Positions 8,272 through 18,656 of a DNA stretch of 64,000 nt are shown piece after piece. The DNA comes from Stappia sp. (GTDB taxonomy: Bacteria > Pseudomonadota > Alphaproteobacteria > Rhizobiales > Stappiaceae), in NCBI RefSeq assembly GCF_040110915.1, contig NZ_CP157793.1, forward strand, positions 1,996,939 to 2,060,938. Reading direction: 5' to 3'. The stretch's first letter is position 1. The number at the start of each line of letters is the position of its first letter. The notes under the pieces are model-generated. The model did no database searches, was not told the origin of the DNA, and saw only the letters and a list, made by a program, of their open reading frames with translations. The translations under genes were made by a program, and so were the position numbers.

Positions 8272-9864
8272 TCAGACGCCGGCCTTGAGCAGCGTGTAGG
8301 TGTGGGAATCGATCAGCGCCTGGAACGACGCGTCCACGATATTGCCCGAAACGCCAATGGTGAACCAGCGTTTGTGCGTGCGCCGGTTCTGGCTCTCCAC
8401 CAGAACGCGCGTGACCGCGTCGGTGCCGCCGTTGAGGATGCGCACCTTGAAGTCGATCAGCTCCATCTCGTCGATGACGTCCTGATGCCGGCCGAGGTCC
8501 TTCCTGAGCGCGTTGTCGAGCGCGTTGACCGGGCCGTTTCCTTCCGCGACGGACATGCGCGGGGCGCCGTCGATGTCGAGCTTGACCACCGCTTCCGACA
8601 CGGTGACCAGCTCGCCGAGCGCATTGAACCGCCGCTCCACCATGACGCGGAAGGATTTGACCTCGAAGTAGGTCGGCACCTCGCCGAGCCGGCGACGCGC
8701 CAGCAACTCGAACGACGCATCCGCCGCCTCATAGGCGTAGCCCTGCGCCTCGCGTGCCTTGACGTCGGCGAGCAGCGCGTCGAGCCGCGGATCGGCCCGG
8801 TCGACCGAAATGCCGAGCCGGTCGAGTTCGCCGATCAGGTTCGACTTGCCGGCCTGGTCGGAGACCAGCACCCGGCGACGGTTGCCGACCGTCTCCGGCG
8901 GAATGTGCTCGTAGGTCTCCGGCTCCTTGAGGATCGCGGAGGCGTGAATACCGGCCTTGGTGGCGAAGGCATTGGCCCCGACATAGGGCGCATGCCGGTC
9001 GGGCGAGCGGTTGATGATCTCGTCGAAGGCGCGCGACACGCCGGTCAGATCGGCGAGCTGCTCCTGCGTGGTCTTGAGCTCCAGCGTGTCGGCGAAGGGC
9101 GCCTTGAGCATGAGTGTTGGCACCAGCGTCACCAGATTGGCGTTGCCGCAGCGCTCGCCGATACCGTTGAGCGTGCCCTGCACCTGACGCACGCCGGCCT
9201 CGACGGCCGCAAGCGAATTGGCGACCGCATGGCCCGTGTCGTCATGCGCGTGGATGCCGAGACGCTCGCCCGGCACGACGGCGCGCACCGCCTGCACGAT
9301 CTCGCGCACCTCCCCCGGCAGCGTGCCGCCGTTGGTGTCGCACAAGACGACCCAGCGGGCGCCGGCGTCATAAGCGGTCTTCGCGCAGGCGAGCGCATAG
9401 TCCGGGTTCGCCTTGTAGCCGTCGAAGAAATGCTCGCAGTCGATCATCGCCTCGCGGCCGCTGGCGCGCACCGCCTCGACGCTCTCGCGGATCGAGTCCA
9501 GGTTCTCCTCGTTGGTGCAGCCGAGCGCGACGCGCACGTGATAGTCCCAGCTCTTGGCGACGAGACAGATCGCCTCGGCCGCCGAATCGAGCACCTGACG
9601 CAGACCCGGATCGTTCGCCGCCGAACGGCCGGCACGCTTGGTCATCCCGAAGGCGGTGAAGGTCGCCGCCTCGGTGCGCTTGTCGGCGAAGAAGGCCGTG
9701 TCGGTCGGGTTCGCGCCCGGATAGCCGCCTTCCACATAATCGACACCGAGCCGCTCCAGGAGCTCGGCGATCACGATCTTTTCCTCCACCGAAAAGTCGA
9801 TGCCGGCCGTCTGCGCACCGTCGCGCAGAGTGGTGTCGAACAGGTAGAGGCGCTCGCGGGTCAT
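8272..9864 (-). CDS. cimA: (R)-citramalate synthase
   Basis: A 530-residue member of the 2-isopropylmalate synthase / homocitrate synthase family. The N-terminal metal-dependent TIM barrel starts with LFDTTLRDGAQ (metal and substrate site) and includes HAHDDTGHAVANSLAAVEAG, which carries the two HxH metal-ligand histidines. A C-terminal LeuA-type regulatory domain follows. CimA joins pyruvate and acetyl-CoA to form citramalate on a threonine-independent route to isoleucine. The GVDYVEGGYPGANPTD segment supports citramalate synthase over LeuA, and its length fits. The start at 9864 is chosen because homology begins there. Confidence 0.88.
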   Translation of the reverse strand: MTRERLYLFDTTLRDGAQTAGIDFSVEEKIVIAELLERLGVDYVEGGYPGANPTDTAFFADKRTEAATFTAFGMTKRAGRSAANDPGLRQVLDSAAEAICLVAKSWDYHVRVALGCTNEENLDSIRESVEAVRASGREAMIDCEHFFDGYKANPDYALACAKTAYDAGARWVVLCDTNGGTLPGEVREIVQAVRAVVPGERLGIHAHDDTGHAVANSLAAVEAGVRQVQGTLNGIGERCGNANLVTLVPTLMLKAPFADTLELKTTQEQLADLTGVSRAFDEIINRSPDRHAPYVGANAFATKAGIHASAILKEPETYEHIPPETVGNRRRVLVSDQAGKSNLIGELDRLGISVDRADPRLDALLADVKAREAQGYAYEAADASFELLARRRLGEVPTYFEVKSFRVMVERRFNALGELVTVSEAVVKLDIDGAPRMSVAEGNGPVNALDNALRKDLGRHQDVIDEMELIDFKVRILNGGTDAVTRVLVESQNRRTHKRWFTIGVSGNIVDASFQALIDSHTYTLLKAGV

Positions 9865-9993
9865 GCTTGTCTTTCCTTGGGGGGCCGGCCTTTCGGGCCA
9901 GTCTTGGTGAGGTCTTGATGGTGCGTTGCCGAGGGGCTTGGTGATGTTTCGGATGGGGTCAGCGGACGCCGGCACGACGCGGAAAACCGCGCC

Positions 9994-11430
9994 TCACTGC
10001 GCGCGTTCCCAGGTGGTCTCGACGGTGCCGGTCGCCTTGTCGCGCGTGTCCTTCAAGACGATTCCCTCGGCCGCCAGCGCATCGCGGATGCGGTCCGCCT
10101 CGCCCCAGTCCCGGGCGGCCCGCGCCGCGTTGCGTTCGGCGATCAGCGCCTCGACGCGCGCGGCAAGCTCCGGATCGGCGGCCTCGGCCTTCGCCGCTTC
10201 GCTGCGGGCGCGCACCTCGGCAAGATCGAAGCCCAGAAAGGCGATGGCGTCCGCAAGCCCCTGCGCGGCCGCCGCGTCGCCGCCGCGCGCCGCGCGGGCG
10301 AGCCCGTGCAGCGCGGCAATGGCCCGCGGCGTGTTGAGATCGTCGCACAGCGCCGCCAGCAGCTCCTCGGGCGGCTCCGCATCCGTGCGGCCCGTCACGC
10401 CGGAGCGCGCCAGCAACTGGTCCCACTTCTGCAGCAGTCCCTCGGCCTCCTCCAGTGCCTTTTGCGTGAAATCGAGCGGCTGCCGATACTGGGTCATCAG
10501 CAGCACCAGACGGATCGCGGCCCCCGGCCAGGTGCGGCCGCCGAGCTTTTCCTCCTCCAGCAGTTCGTGAACGGTGATGAAGTTGCCGAGCGACTTCGAC
10601 ATCTTCTCGCCCTCGACCTGCAGGAAGCCGTTGTGCAGCCAGACGCGCGCCATCACGGCCGTGCCGTGGCTGCAGCGCGACTGCGCGACCTCGTTCTCAT
10701 GGTGGGGAAACACCAGATCGACGCCGCCGCCGTGGATGTCGAAGGTCTGCCCCAGATGGCGCGCGGCCATCGCGGAGCACTCGATGTGCCAGCCCGGACG
10801 CCCGTCGCCCGCGATGCCGCAGGGGCTCGGCCAGCCGGGCTCGCCGGGCTTGGACGGCTTCCACAGCACGAAGTCCATCGGGTCCTTCTTGTAGGGCGCG
10901 ACCTCGACCCTTGCCCCGGCCTGCATGTCCTCCACCGACCGGCCCGAGAGCTTGCCGTAATCCGCCATCGAGCCGACATCGAACAGCACATGCCCCTCGG
11001 CCACATAGGCATGACCGCCGGCGACGAGCGTCTCGATCATCGCCTTCATGTCCTCGATGTGCTCGGTGGCGCGCGGCTCGACGCTCGGATCGAGCGCGCC
11101 GAGCGCATGCATGTCGGCCTGGAACTGCGCGGCGGTGCGTTCCGTCAGGTCGCGGATCGACACGCCCTCCTGCGCGGCGCGCGCGTTGATCTTGTCGTCG
11201 ACGTCCGTGATGTTGCGCACATAGGTGACGTGGTTCGCGCCGTAGAGACGGCGCAGCAGGCGGAAAAGCACGTCGAACACGACCACCGGCCGGGCGTTGC
11301 CGATATGGGCATAGTCATAGACCGTCGGCCCGCAGACATACATGCGCACATTGGCCTCGTCCTCGGGAACAAAGGGCTCCTTCGCGCGCGTCAGCGTGTT
11401 CGTAAGCTTCAGGGAAGGCGAAATAGGCAT
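9994..11430 (-). CDS. cysS: Cysteinyl-tRNA synthetase
   Basis: A 478-residue class I synthetase that charges tRNA-Cys. The first signature appears as [11 protein letters not shown] near residue 40, with the preceding Cys in YVCGPTVYD serving as a zinc ligand. Further zinc-site residues lie in [10 protein letters not shown] and HHENEVAQS, and the KMSKS motif is exact ([12 protein letters not shown]). Length is normal. It is the first gene of a minus-strand set with cimA and rarD, although a 129-base gap precedes cimA. Confidence 0.97.
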   Translation of the reverse strand: MPISPSLKLTNTLTRAKEPFVPEDEANVRMYVCGPTVYDYAHIGNARPVVVFDVLFRLLRRLYGANHVTYVRNITDVDDKINARAAQEGVSIRDLTERTAAQFQADMHALGALDPSVEPRATEHIEDMKAMIETLVAGGHAYVAEGHVLFDVGSMADYGKLSGRSVEDMQAGARVEVAPYKKDPMDFVLWKPSKPGEPGWPSPCGIAGDGRPGWHIECSAMAARHLGQTFDIHGGGVDLVFPHHENEVAQSRCSHGTAVMARVWLHNGFLQVEGEKMSKSLGNFITVHELLEEEKLGGRTWPGAAIRLVLLMTQYRQPLDFTQKALEEAEGLLQKWDQLLARSGVTGRTDAEPPEELLAALCDDLNTPRAIAALHGLARAARGGDAAAAQGLADAIAFLGFDLAEVRARSEAAKAEAADPELAARVEALIAERNAARAARDWGEADRIRDALAAEGIVLKDTRDKATGTVETTWERAQ

Positions 11431-11809
11431 GATCGGGCGTCTCCTGGCCGGCTGGCCGGGGCGTCCGTCTCATCTCCGCGTGGGAGGAGCATCGCGCATG
11501 AGGGAACGGCCACAGCCAGCTTCGTCGCTAGCTGCAAATAATGAGGATCGAAATCTCAGTCCGCTTGGCCGTGGTCATCCCCATGGTTCTGACCCGTTTC
11601 CCGCATCCGGTCAAGTCCGCATTTCCCGCGTTTCCCCGCCGTTTCGTGACGTCTGCACCCGCGGCGGACGACGGGCGCAGGCGCCCGACGCCCTGTCGGA
11701 GCGCGCATTCACCAATCTGAACGGCGGATAAAAGACAGGCTCAGAGCCGGTTCAGCCGGCCGGTGGCAGGATCGCGTCAGCTTCACCAGTTCGCGTATCG
11801 GAGCCTGAG
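11431..11809. other. Divergent intergenic region upstream of cysS
   Basis: 379 bases holding the upstream region of cysS on minus and of a small predicted gene on plus. No convincing promoter box, RNA structure or conserved protein is visible. Confidence 0.4.
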
Positions 11810-12028
11810 ATGACCGCCAACACCGCCCTCCACGCCGCCCCTGCCCACACGAGCCCGCTCGCCACGCTGCGTACCCTCGCCGCGGCCCTCCTCCTCGCGA
11901 CCGCGATGCTCGCCCCGGTCGCCGGCTTCGTGCTCCTCGGCGACCGCACCGCGCAGACGGCCAGCAATGGCGCACAGGCACCCGTCGCCTGCTGGCTCGA
12001 CGCGAGTTGCCTCACCGCCCCGCGGTGA
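11810..12028 (+). CDS. Small hypothetical membrane or exported protein
   Basis: A 72-residue reading frame with GGAG seven bases before the ATG. The middle (about residues 18-43) is a strongly hydrophobic stretch rich in Ala and Leu, preceded by a polar N-terminus. This suggests a single membrane segment or a long signal peptide. Two cysteines lie near the C-terminus (CWLDASC). I recognise no family. The frame could be a chance one in GC-rich DNA; the ribosome-binding site and hydrophobic core are the only support. Confidence 0.4.
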   Translation: MTANTALHAAPAHTSPLATLRTLAAALLLATAMLAPVAGFVLLGDRTAQTASNGAQAPVACWLDASCLTAPR

Positions 12029-12201
12029 CCGGCCCGGCGAGGAAAAAACCGAAGCGCGTGGATGACCTTGGCGGGAGCCTTGCGCCGGCGCGCGCCATCG
12101 ATTCTAATAGAAAGCTACGCAAGAGCTTGCGCAGGCGGCCGAAGCATGTTCGATTCGAGGTGACATCCCGTACGACAGTTCGGGCCGGATACTGAAAACA
12201 A

Positions 12202-12218
12202 CTTGTTGACCCGACAAG
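12202..12218. promoter_or_regulatory. Inverted repeat upstream of the ArsR-family gene
   Basis: CTTGT and ACAAG are separated by seven bases, 63 bases upstream of the ArsR-type gene. TTGACC in the same stretch could be a -35 box. Such spaced palindromes are typical operators for dimeric repressors, so autoregulation is possible. The arms are only 5 bases long. Confidence 0.3.
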
Positions 12219-12280
12219 AATTGCGAGCCGCCCACCCGGCCGATCTTTTCGAGGGGCCAATCTTTTCGAGGAGGAGCAGA

Positions 12281-12616
12281 ATGATCGACGGGCTTCAGGA
12301 AAAGGCGGAGGACGCGGCCGGCTTCCTCAAGATGCTGGCCTCCGCACCGCGTCTGATGCTCCTGTGCCACATGGCCAACGGGGAGACCAGCGTCGGCGAA
12401 CTGGCCGAACGTACGGGCATGCGCATGCCGACCGTGTCGCAGCAGCTGGCCCTTCTGCGCGCGCAAGGCATGGTGCGGACCCGCCGCGACGGCACCACGA
12501 TCTTCTATTCGCTCGACAGCGAAATCGCGCAGGACGTGCTCGCGCTGCTGCAAAAGCACTTCTGCCCGTCCCCGGCCGAAATGAAGGAAATGGAGCGCGT
12601 CGCCCACGCCGACTGA
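12281..12616 (+). CDS. ArsR-family repressor of the BigR/SqrR persulfide-sensing type
   Basis: A 111-residue winged-helix regulator. The helix-turn-helix lies around residues 36-62 (SVGELAERTGMRMPTVSQQLALLRAQG), followed by the wing (RTRRDGTTIFYSL). Two cysteines, Cys29 (LMLLCHM) and Cys95 (KHFCPS), are 66 residues apart. BigR and SqrR use two cysteines with this same spacing to sense reactive sulfur through a polysulfide link. The start at 12281 is chosen because GAGGAG precedes it. No sulfur-oxidation gene is adjacent, so its target is probably elsewhere. The specific sensor role is inference from the cysteine pair. Confidence 0.78.
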   Translation: MIDGLQEKAEDAAGFLKMLASAPRLMLLCHMANGETSVGELAERTGMRMPTVSQQLALLRAQGMVRTRRDGTTIFYSLDSEIAQDVLALLQKHFCPSPAEMKEMERVAHAD

Positions 12617-12756
12617 GCCGAGGCCGCTCGTCCTCCGTCGAAGCAAACCTGGCCGAATGCGCTCTTGGCGGATGAGAACCAGGCGGATTTCCCGAAACGC
12701 CAACCGACATCGACAGCGGGCGGCGGAGTTCGGGAGAGCCCGATCCTGCGAAGCGC

Positions 12757-13281
12757 CTAGTCCTCCAGAAAATCGCCGCAGCGCGGGGCCGCCGCATCGC
12801 CCCAGGGCATGATCGGCACCGTCGAGGTCGAGTTCTTCGGGCTGCCCTCGATGATCTTGTCCGAATAGACGAGATAGACCAGCACATTGCGCTTGACGTC
12901 GCAACCGCGCACGATCCGCATCTTCTTGAACATGAAGGACCGGCGCTGGCGAAACACCTCGTCGCCCTGCTCGAAGCTTTCCTTGAAAGCGACCGGTCCG
13001 ACCTGACGGCAGGCGAGCGAGATATCCGACACCTCTTCCGCCACGCCGAGCAGCCCCGACACACCGCCCTTTTCGGGCACGGTGAAATGGCAGGCGACAC
13101 CCTCGACCAGCGGATCGTCGATCGCATAGGTCGCGAGCTTGTGATCGGGGGTGAGCATCTTCCAGACCGTCGATTTCTTGAAGATGAGGTCCGGCTCGCC
13201 CTCGTCGGCGGCAACGGGCGCCGCCACCAGCGCCGAAAGCACGGCGGCCACGGTCACGGCATGGCGGAAAAGGCGGGTCAT
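12757..13281 (-). CDS. creA: CreA family periplasmic protein
   Basis: A 174-residue protein with a signal peptide (residues 1-25, ending APVAADE). The body matches CreA: WKMLTPDHKLATYAIDDPLVEGVACHFTV, then SDISLACRQVGP, then a C-terminal NSTSTVPI MPWG segment, with four conserved-looking cysteines. The function of CreA is not established; in E. coli it heads the creABCD operon, but no creBCD genes are nearby here. It is convergent with the ArsR-family gene and 73 bases downstream of a small membrane-protein gene on the same strand. Confidence 0.88.
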   Translation of the reverse strand: MTRLFRHAVTVAAVLSALVAAPVAADEGEPDLIFKKSTVWKMLTPDHKLATYAIDDPLVEGVACHFTVPEKGGVSGLLGVAEEVSDISLACRQVGPVAFKESFEQGDEVFRQRRSFMFKKMRIVRGCDVKRNVLVYLVYSDKIIEGSPKNSTSTVPIMPWGDAAAPRCGDFLED

Positions 13282-13354
13282 GTCAGGCTCCCCCAGGGTT
13301 TCGGGCGGGAATGGGTTTCAGTCGGGAATGGGGTCCAGGCGGGCGCGGGGCGCC

Positions 13355-13708
13355 TCACACCAGCACCATGACGTAGCGCACGCCGGCGACCAGCGGCGAC
13401 GGCGTGGCGAAGAGATACAGCGTAACAAGGCTCACGCCGCCCAGAAGCAGCGCGAGTGTGGCCATGGGACGATGGCCCTCGCGGCGGGCGATGCGCCATA
13501 TGCCGAGATGCAGGACGACGATCGCAACGGCCAGCAGCCCCGCGAGCGCCAGCATGGCGCCCTGCGCGTCGAGACCGAGCGTGCCGCCGAGGCCCAGAAA
13601 AAGGTTCGGCAGAAAGGCGCCGGCGAGCGGCAACACGAACACATGCGTCAGCGTGAGCCAGACGAGAGCGGCACTTTGCGGCGGGGTTTCACTGCGCGCG
13701 GTGGACAT
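13355..13708 (-). CDS. Hypothetical four-helix membrane protein
   Basis: A 117-residue protein with about four hydrophobic segments (roughly residues 14-38, 47-70, 81-100 and a weaker one near the end) and few charged residues apart from a short basic loop (RIARREGHRP). I do not recognise a named family. It is upstream of creA on the same strand, 73 bases apart, and could share its transcript. Confidence 0.65.
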   Translation of the reverse strand: MSTARSETPPQSAALVWLTLTHVFVLPLAGAFLPNLFLGLGGTLGLDAQGAMLALAGLLAVAIVVLHLGIWRIARREGHRPMATLALLLGGVSLVTLYLFATPSPLVAGVRYVMVLV

Positions 13709-13959
13709 GAACGGACCAATCCTCTCGAGCCTTGTTTCTTGAACGTCGCCCCCGACAGCAGCCCCCCGACAGCGTCCCCTGACGGCGCCCCCTTCAAGCG
13801 CCCTGTCGTGCCACGCCCGCCCCGCGCGCGCAAGTCGCCGCGTCGCCCGACGGACACCTTCCGGTTTGCGCTGCCCCAGCGTCAGCGGTTACACTCGCAG
13901 GCATTCGCGCCTCGATTGCAATTTCGACAAGGGTCCATATTCGACAAGGGATTCCCACG

Positions 13960-14484
13960 ATGCCGCCCCATCCGACCGAACGCTCCGCCACTGCAGCATC
14001 GGCACCCTCGCCGGCGCCGCCCGCGCTGCTCGAGCTGGAGAGCTTCCTCCCCTACCGGCTCAACGTGCTTGCGGAGACCGTCAGCCAGGGACTGGCCGGC
14101 GTCTACCGGCGGCGCTACGGAATCGCGGTTCCCGAATGGCGGATCCTGGCGACGCTCGGGCAATTCGGCACCATGACGGCGAAGGACATCGGTCTGCACA
14201 GCCGCATGCACAAGACCAAGGTATCGCGCGCGGCGGCCGCGCTGGAGAGCCGCCGACTGATCGTCCGCAACGCCAACGCGGCGGACCTGCGGGAGAGCTT
14301 TCTGGAACTCACGCGACAGGGCCGCGACATCTACGAGGCGTTGGTGCCGGAGGCGCGCGACTTCGTCGAGGCGCTGCTGGGCGGGCTGACGGAGGGCGAG
14401 CGCGCGACACTCGACGGTCTGATCGAACGCCTGACCCTGCGCGCCGCCGATCTGAACGCCGACCTGAGCACCGCCCGGCGCTGA
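13960..14484 (+). CDS. MarR-family transcriptional regulator
   Basis: A 174-residue winged-helix regulator. A Pro/Ala-rich N-terminus of about 25 residues is followed by ESFLPYRLNVLAETVSQGLAGVYRRRYG and the characteristic PEWRILATLGQFG. The recognition region is TAKDIGLHSRMHKTKVSRAAAALESRRLI, and the wing is RNANAADLRESFLELT. MarR dimers usually repress genes linked to phenolic compounds or stress. No obvious target lies next to it; the gene downstream encodes a DUF2865 protein. Confidence 0.88.
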   Translation: MPPHPTERSATAASAPSPAPPALLELESFLPYRLNVLAETVSQGLAGVYRRRYGIAVPEWRILATLGQFGTMTAKDIGLHSRMHKTKVSRAAAALESRRLIVRNANAADLRESFLELTRQGRDIYEALVPEARDFVEALLGGLTEGERATLDGLIERLTLRAADLNADLSTARR

Positions 14485-14673
14485 CGACGGTCCGCCGGCG
14501 GATTCAGCACGAGTTTACTAAAATCCGAAGCTTCGATTGTGCCCCGGGCCCGCTCTCGGTCATAGTTTTGCATGGCGAGAACCCGAAAACGGGACAGCCT
14601 GGGCTTGCGCCGCGCCGCGGGCCATCGGGACGGCGGACACGGCGCGCAGGCGTCGACGGCAAACGGATCAGAC

Positions 14674-15927
14674 ATGGCGGGACCGGACGGACTGTGGCGC
14701 CGAGGAGCGCTGACGGCACTGGCGGCGGCGGCTGTTCTCGCGGGCGCCCTTGCAGCCTCACCGGCGCGCGCGGCGACCTGCGAGGCGCTGCGCGCGGAGC
14801 TTCAGCGCGTTTCGGCGGGCGGCGGCCAGTCGGCCACCTATCGCAAATGGGCGACGGCGGCGGACAAGCAGCAACGCGCCCTGTCGCTGGCGCGGCGCGA
14901 CGCCCGCCATCTCGGCTGCGCCTCGGCGCCGGCGAGCGGTTCCTGCCCGGCGCTGACGACCAAGATCAAGCGCATGGCGGCCAATCTCGCCAAGATCGAG
15001 CGCCAGCGCGACCGCCACGCCCGCCCCGCCGACACCAGACGCAAGGCGCAACTCACCCGCGCGCTCGCCCGCCAGGGCTGCGACGCGCCACGCCGGACCG
15101 AGACCCGGGCGGACACGCAACGCGGCGGCGGGCTGCTGGCGCTCTTCGGCATCGGCCGGCGCGATATGGCCGAACCCGTGGCCATCCAGGAGACCGACGA
15201 CGGTCGGTCGCGCGTGCGCATCACCCCGGCGCAATCCACGCCGCGCCGCAGCAGCGGCCCGACCTTCCGCACCATGTGCGTGCGCACCTGCGACGGCTTC
15301 TATTTTCCGGTCAGCTTCTCCACCACGCAAAAGGGTTTCGGGCGCGACGCGGCGATCTGCCGGTCCATGTGCCCCGGCGCCGAGGCCCAGCTCTTCGTGC
15401 ATCGCAATCCGGGCGAAACGGCGGAGAACCTCGTCTCCCTAGACGGTATGCCCTATGGCGAGCTTGCGAACGCCTACACCTTCCGAAGCAAATTCGTCCC
15501 GGACTGCAGCTGCCAGCCGCGCGACGGCCAGGGCCAGACCATGGCAAGCCTGATCCGCAGCGGCGACGCGGCGGCCGTCGCCAAGCTGCGCGACACCAAA
15601 CCCGGCGGCGGTCTCGGCGTCGAGGCGCTGCGCAGCAGCCTCGCCGCCAGTTCATCGCAGGACAGGTCATCGCAGGAGGAAGATCCCCCCGCGGGCCGCG
15701 CCCCGGATGGCGCCGACCCCGACACCCGCATGAACCTGGAACTGGGCTATGCGCCCGACAGCGGCCGGCTGCGCCTGCCCGTGCTGGGCGGCACGCAGCC
15801 CGAGCAGGAGCCGGACGTCCCGGGCGGTGGCACCGTTGCGGACATCGCGCCGGTGGCAGCGCCCGCCGCCCCGGATCCGGACCGCCCGGTCAGGATAGTC
15901 GGGCCACGCTATTTCGTCGCCCAATGA
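14674..15927 (+). CDS. DUF2865 domain-containing exported protein
   Basis: A 417-residue protein with a signal peptide (about residues 1-34, ending SPARAAT). The first half is Arg/Ala-rich and helical with several cysteines. The DUF2865 core ([17 protein letters not shown], then [13 protein letters not shown], then FVPDCSCQ) carries paired cysteines and lies around residues 195-285. A low-complexity Pro/Asp-rich tail follows. The function is unknown; the family is found mainly in Hyphomicrobiales. I chose 14674 because it begins a clean signal peptide; an ATG at 14572 in frame is the alternative. Its last 38 bases overlap the end of gltX on the other strand. Confidence 0.85.
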   Translation: MAGPDGLWRRGALTALAAAAVLAGALAASPARAATCEALRAELQRVSAGGGQSATYRKWATAADKQQRALSLARRDARHLGCASAPASGSCPALTTKIKRMAANLAKIERQRDRHARPADTRRKAQLTRALARQGCDAPRRTETRADTQRGGGLLALFGIGRRDMAEPVAIQETDDGRSRVRITPAQSTPRRSSGPTFRTMCVRTCDGFYFPVSFSTTQKGFGRDAAICRSMCPGAEAQLFVHRNPGETAENLVSLDGMPYGELANAYTFRSKFVPDCSCQPRDGQGQTMASLIRSGDAAAVAKLRDTKPGGGLGVEALRSSLAASSSQDRSSQEEDPPAGRAPDGADPDTRMNLELGYAPDSGRLRLPVLGGTQPEQEPDVPGGGTVADIAPVAAPAAPDPDRPVRIVGPRYFVAQ

Positions 15928-17263
15928 GCGGCAGCAGCGCCGCCATATCGGGCCCGCTCGTCTCGCCCGTGAGCGCCTTTCTGAGCGGCAGGAACAGGGC
16001 CCGCCCCTTGCGCCCCGTGCGCGCCTTGAGGTCTGACGTCCATGCGCTCCAGGTCGCCGAGTCGAAAGGCTCCTCCGGCAGCGTCTCGGCCGCCAGCGCC
16101 AGATAATCGGCATCCTCCGGGTCGACGGGGAGCGCCTGCGGGTCGCTCACCGCCCGCCACCAGCGCGCCGCCTCGCCCACGGTCGCGCAATTCGCCCTGG
16201 CCGCCTCCCAGAAGGCTTCCCGCGCGGCCGCGTCCCCCGTCACGCCCATGGCCTCCAGACGCTCGGCCACGGCCCCATACGGCAGGCCATGCACCAGCCG
16301 TGCGTTGAGCGGCTCGAGATCTTCCGGATTGAACTTGGCCGCCGAGCGCGAGGTATCGGCAAGCTCGACCATGTCGGCGAGCGCCGCGAGGCTCTCGGCC
16401 GGCTCGATCGCATGGCGTGTCCCGCTCAGCACCGCGAGCGAGGCAACCGCCATCGGCTCGAAGCCCGCCTCGCGCAGGGAGCGCAGCGACAGCGCGCCCT
16501 TGCGCTTCGACAGACCCTCGCCGGAGACCGTGGTCAGCAGGTTGTGATGGGCGAAGACCGGCGGTTCGGCGTCGAGCGCCTCGAAGATCGCAAGCTGCAC
16601 CGCCGTGTTCGCCACGTGATCCTCGCCCCGGATGACATGGGTGATGCCGGAGGCGATGTCGTCGACGATGGAGGGCAACGTGTAGAGATAGGAGCCGTCG
16701 GCGCGGATCAGCACCGGATCGGACAGCGAGGCGAGATCGACGCTCTGCGGTCCCCGGCACAGATCGTTCCAGGACCGCTCGGTGCGCCGCGTCTCGAAGG
16801 GATCGCCGTCGTGATTGGGCAGCAGGAAGCGCCAGTGCGGCTTCCGCCCCTCCGCCTCGAGGGCGGCACGCTCGGCGTCGGTGAGTTTCAGCCCGGCGCG
16901 GTCGTAGACCGGCGGGCGCCCGAGGGCGCGCGCGCGCGACCGGCGACGCTCCAGCTCCTCGGCGGTCTCGTAACAGGGATAGAGCAGGCCCGCCGCCTTG
17001 AGCGTCTCGGCGGCCGCGTCATAGGTCGCGATCCGCTCCGACTGGCGGAAGCTCTCGTGCGGCGCAATGCCGAGCCAGGCGAGATCGCCGGAGATCGCGT
17101 CGGCGAACGCCTGTGTCGAGCGCTCCCGGTCGGTGTCGTCGTAGCGCAGCACGAAACGGCCGCCGTGGCGCAGCGCGAAGAGCCAGTTCAGCAAGGCCGG
17201 GCGGGCATTGCCGATGTGAAGAAAGCCCGTCGGAGACGGGGCGAAACGAACGGTGACACTCAT
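15890..17263 (-). CDS. gltX: Glutamyl-tRNA synthetase
   Basis: A 457-residue class I synthetase that charges tRNA-Glu. The HIGH motif appears as [14 protein letters not shown] (residues 14-27) and the KMSKS-type motif as [10 protein letters not shown]. The [15 protein letters not shown] segment is typical of GltX. Many alphaproteobacteria carry two gltX copies, one of which may also charge tRNA-Gln; which type this is cannot be decided here. Its 3' end overlaps the convergent DUF2865 gene by 38 bases, so the two transcripts are antisense at their ends. Confidence 0.94.
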   Translation of the reverse strand: MSVTVRFAPSPTGFLHIGNARPALLNWLFALRHGGRFVLRYDDTDRERSTQAFADAISGDLAWLGIAPHESFRQSERIATYDAAAETLKAAGLLYPCYETAEELERRRSRARALGRPPVYDRAGLKLTDAERAALEAEGRKPHWRFLLPNHDGDPFETRRTERSWNDLCRGPQSVDLASLSDPVLIRADGSYLYTLPSIVDDIASGITHVIRGEDHVANTAVQLAIFEALDAEPPVFAHHNLLTTVSGEGLSKRKGALSLRSLREAGFEPMAVASLAVLSGTRHAIEPAESLAALADMVELADTSRSAAKFNPEDLEPLNARLVHGLPYGAVAERLEAMGVTGDAAAREAFWEAARANCATVGEAARWWRAVSDPQALPVDPEDADYLALAAETLPEEPFDSATWSAWTSDLKARTGRKGRALFLPLRKALTGETSGPDMAALLPLIGRRNSVARLS

Positions 17264-17352
17264 GCGCCTGTCTTAGCGAGACCGCGACCGGCGGGCAATC
17301 CCGTCCGCCGGGGCGATCCCCCGCGCGATTTTCCCGCCGGCCCGGGACCGCA

Positions 17353-18570
17353 TCACGCCTGCCGGGCGCGCACCGCCCGCGCGGCGAGCGTCATCGCGCC
17401 GGCGGCGACAAGGCAATACCCCGCCATCGCCAGCATCTGGGTCTCATAGGCCACGCCGAGATCGATCAGATATCCCGTCACCCCGGGCCCGAGCGCCGAG
17501 GCAAGCACCATCAGCGCCACCGTGACGGAGCGAATGGCGCCAAGATGCCGGGTGCCATAGACCTCCGGCCACAGCGCGCCGAACAGCGTCGAGCTGAAGC
17601 CGTAGCTGACGCCGAGCAGCGCCATGAAGGCGAAGGCGGCCGCCGGATGGGTGACGCTCGCCAGCACTACGCAGGCCGCCGCCAGCGGCAGCAGGAAGAC
17701 CGGCAGGATGCGCAGCGCCGTCACCTTGTCGATCAGCCAGCCCGCGATCAGCGCGAAGGTGAGCGTCATCGCCGACATGGCGACGAAGGCGGAGGCGAAA
17801 TGGGCGAGCGTCCAGCCGCGCAGTTCCACCAGATAGACCTGATGGAAGAAAATCGTCGTGCCGATGAAGGGCGGCGCCAGCGTGCCGAGCGAGATCACCC
17901 AGAAGGCCGGATCGCGCAGCACCTCGCCGCGCGTCCAGTGACGAAGCGGAACGGCCCCCTCCTCCTCTGGCGCGCCGGTGCCGCGCGGCAGGCGCTCGAC
18001 GCGCAGCAATGCGAGCAGCGCCGGCAGCGCGACGCAGACCAGAACCGCGACCCCGAGCCACCACGCGCCGCGCCAGCCGAGCCAGGCCGACAGGCTCACG
18101 AAGACGAGCGGCAGGCTCGCCTCGCCCATCTGGATGCCGATGGAGGCGATGGACACCGCGCGGCCACGCTGCGCGGCATACCAGCGGCCCATCGCCGTCA
18201 TGGCCACATGGGTCATCATGCCCTGGCCGAACAGCCGCAGCCCGTAGAGCACGACGAAGAGCATCGCCACCGACGCGACGCTCGCCATGGCGGCGGTGAA
18301 GAGCGCAAGACCCGCGACGACCCCGCCGGCCACCACGACCAGCGGCCGGGTGTCCACCACCTTGCCGATCACGGTGAGGGAAGCGGCGGACAGAAGCGTG
18401 GCGGCCATGTAGAGCCCGCCGAAGTCGCCGTGCGACAGATCGAACTCGGCTCTCAGATCGCCGGCGATCAGCGAGATGAAGAAGGTTTGCCCGAAGCTGG
18501 AGAAAAACGTCAGCAGCAGGCCGGCACCGAGCCAGCGCGCATTGTCGCGTACAAAAGTCCAGAACGGCAT
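17353..18570 (-). CDS. MFS transporter
   Basis: A 405-residue integral membrane protein with about twelve hydrophobic segments in two halves. A central cytoplasmic loop (residues about 195-225, VERLPRGTGAPEEEGAV) separates them. The RLFGQGMMTHVAMTAMGRWYAAQRGRAVSIASIG segment resembles the MFS motif region of oxalate/formate-type and monocarboxylate-type carriers. The substrate cannot be told. It lies 86 bases downstream of nadE on the same strand. Confidence 0.88.
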   Translation of the reverse strand: MPFWTFVRDNARWLGAGLLLTFFSSFGQTFFISLIAGDLRAEFDLSHGDFGGLYMAATLLSAASLTVIGKVVDTRPLVVVAGGVVAGLALFTAAMASVASVAMLFVVLYGLRLFGQGMMTHVAMTAMGRWYAAQRGRAVSIASIGIQMGEASLPLVFVSLSAWLGWRGAWWLGVAVLVCVALPALLALLRVERLPRGTGAPEEEGAVPLRHWTRGEVLRDPAFWVISLGTLAPPFIGTTIFFHQVYLVELRGWTLAHFASAFVAMSAMTLTFALIAGWLIDKVTALRILPVFLLPLAAACVVLASVTHPAAAFAFMALLGVSYGFSSTLFGALWPEVYGTRHLGAIRSVTVALMVLASALGPGVTGYLIDLGVAYETQMLAMAGYCLVAAGAMTLAARAVRARQA

Positions 18571-18656
18571 GACGGGGCCTCGCGCATGGCGGCTGCGCTT
18601 TTGCCTTGGGGAAAGAACACGGGAACGGCGCCGCCCTTGCGCATGCGGCGTCGGAA

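Noticed and set aside
12202..12218. A confirmed BigR operator
   Set aside because: The arms are only five bases and do not match the AT-rich palindrome described for BigR, so it is listed only as a possible site.
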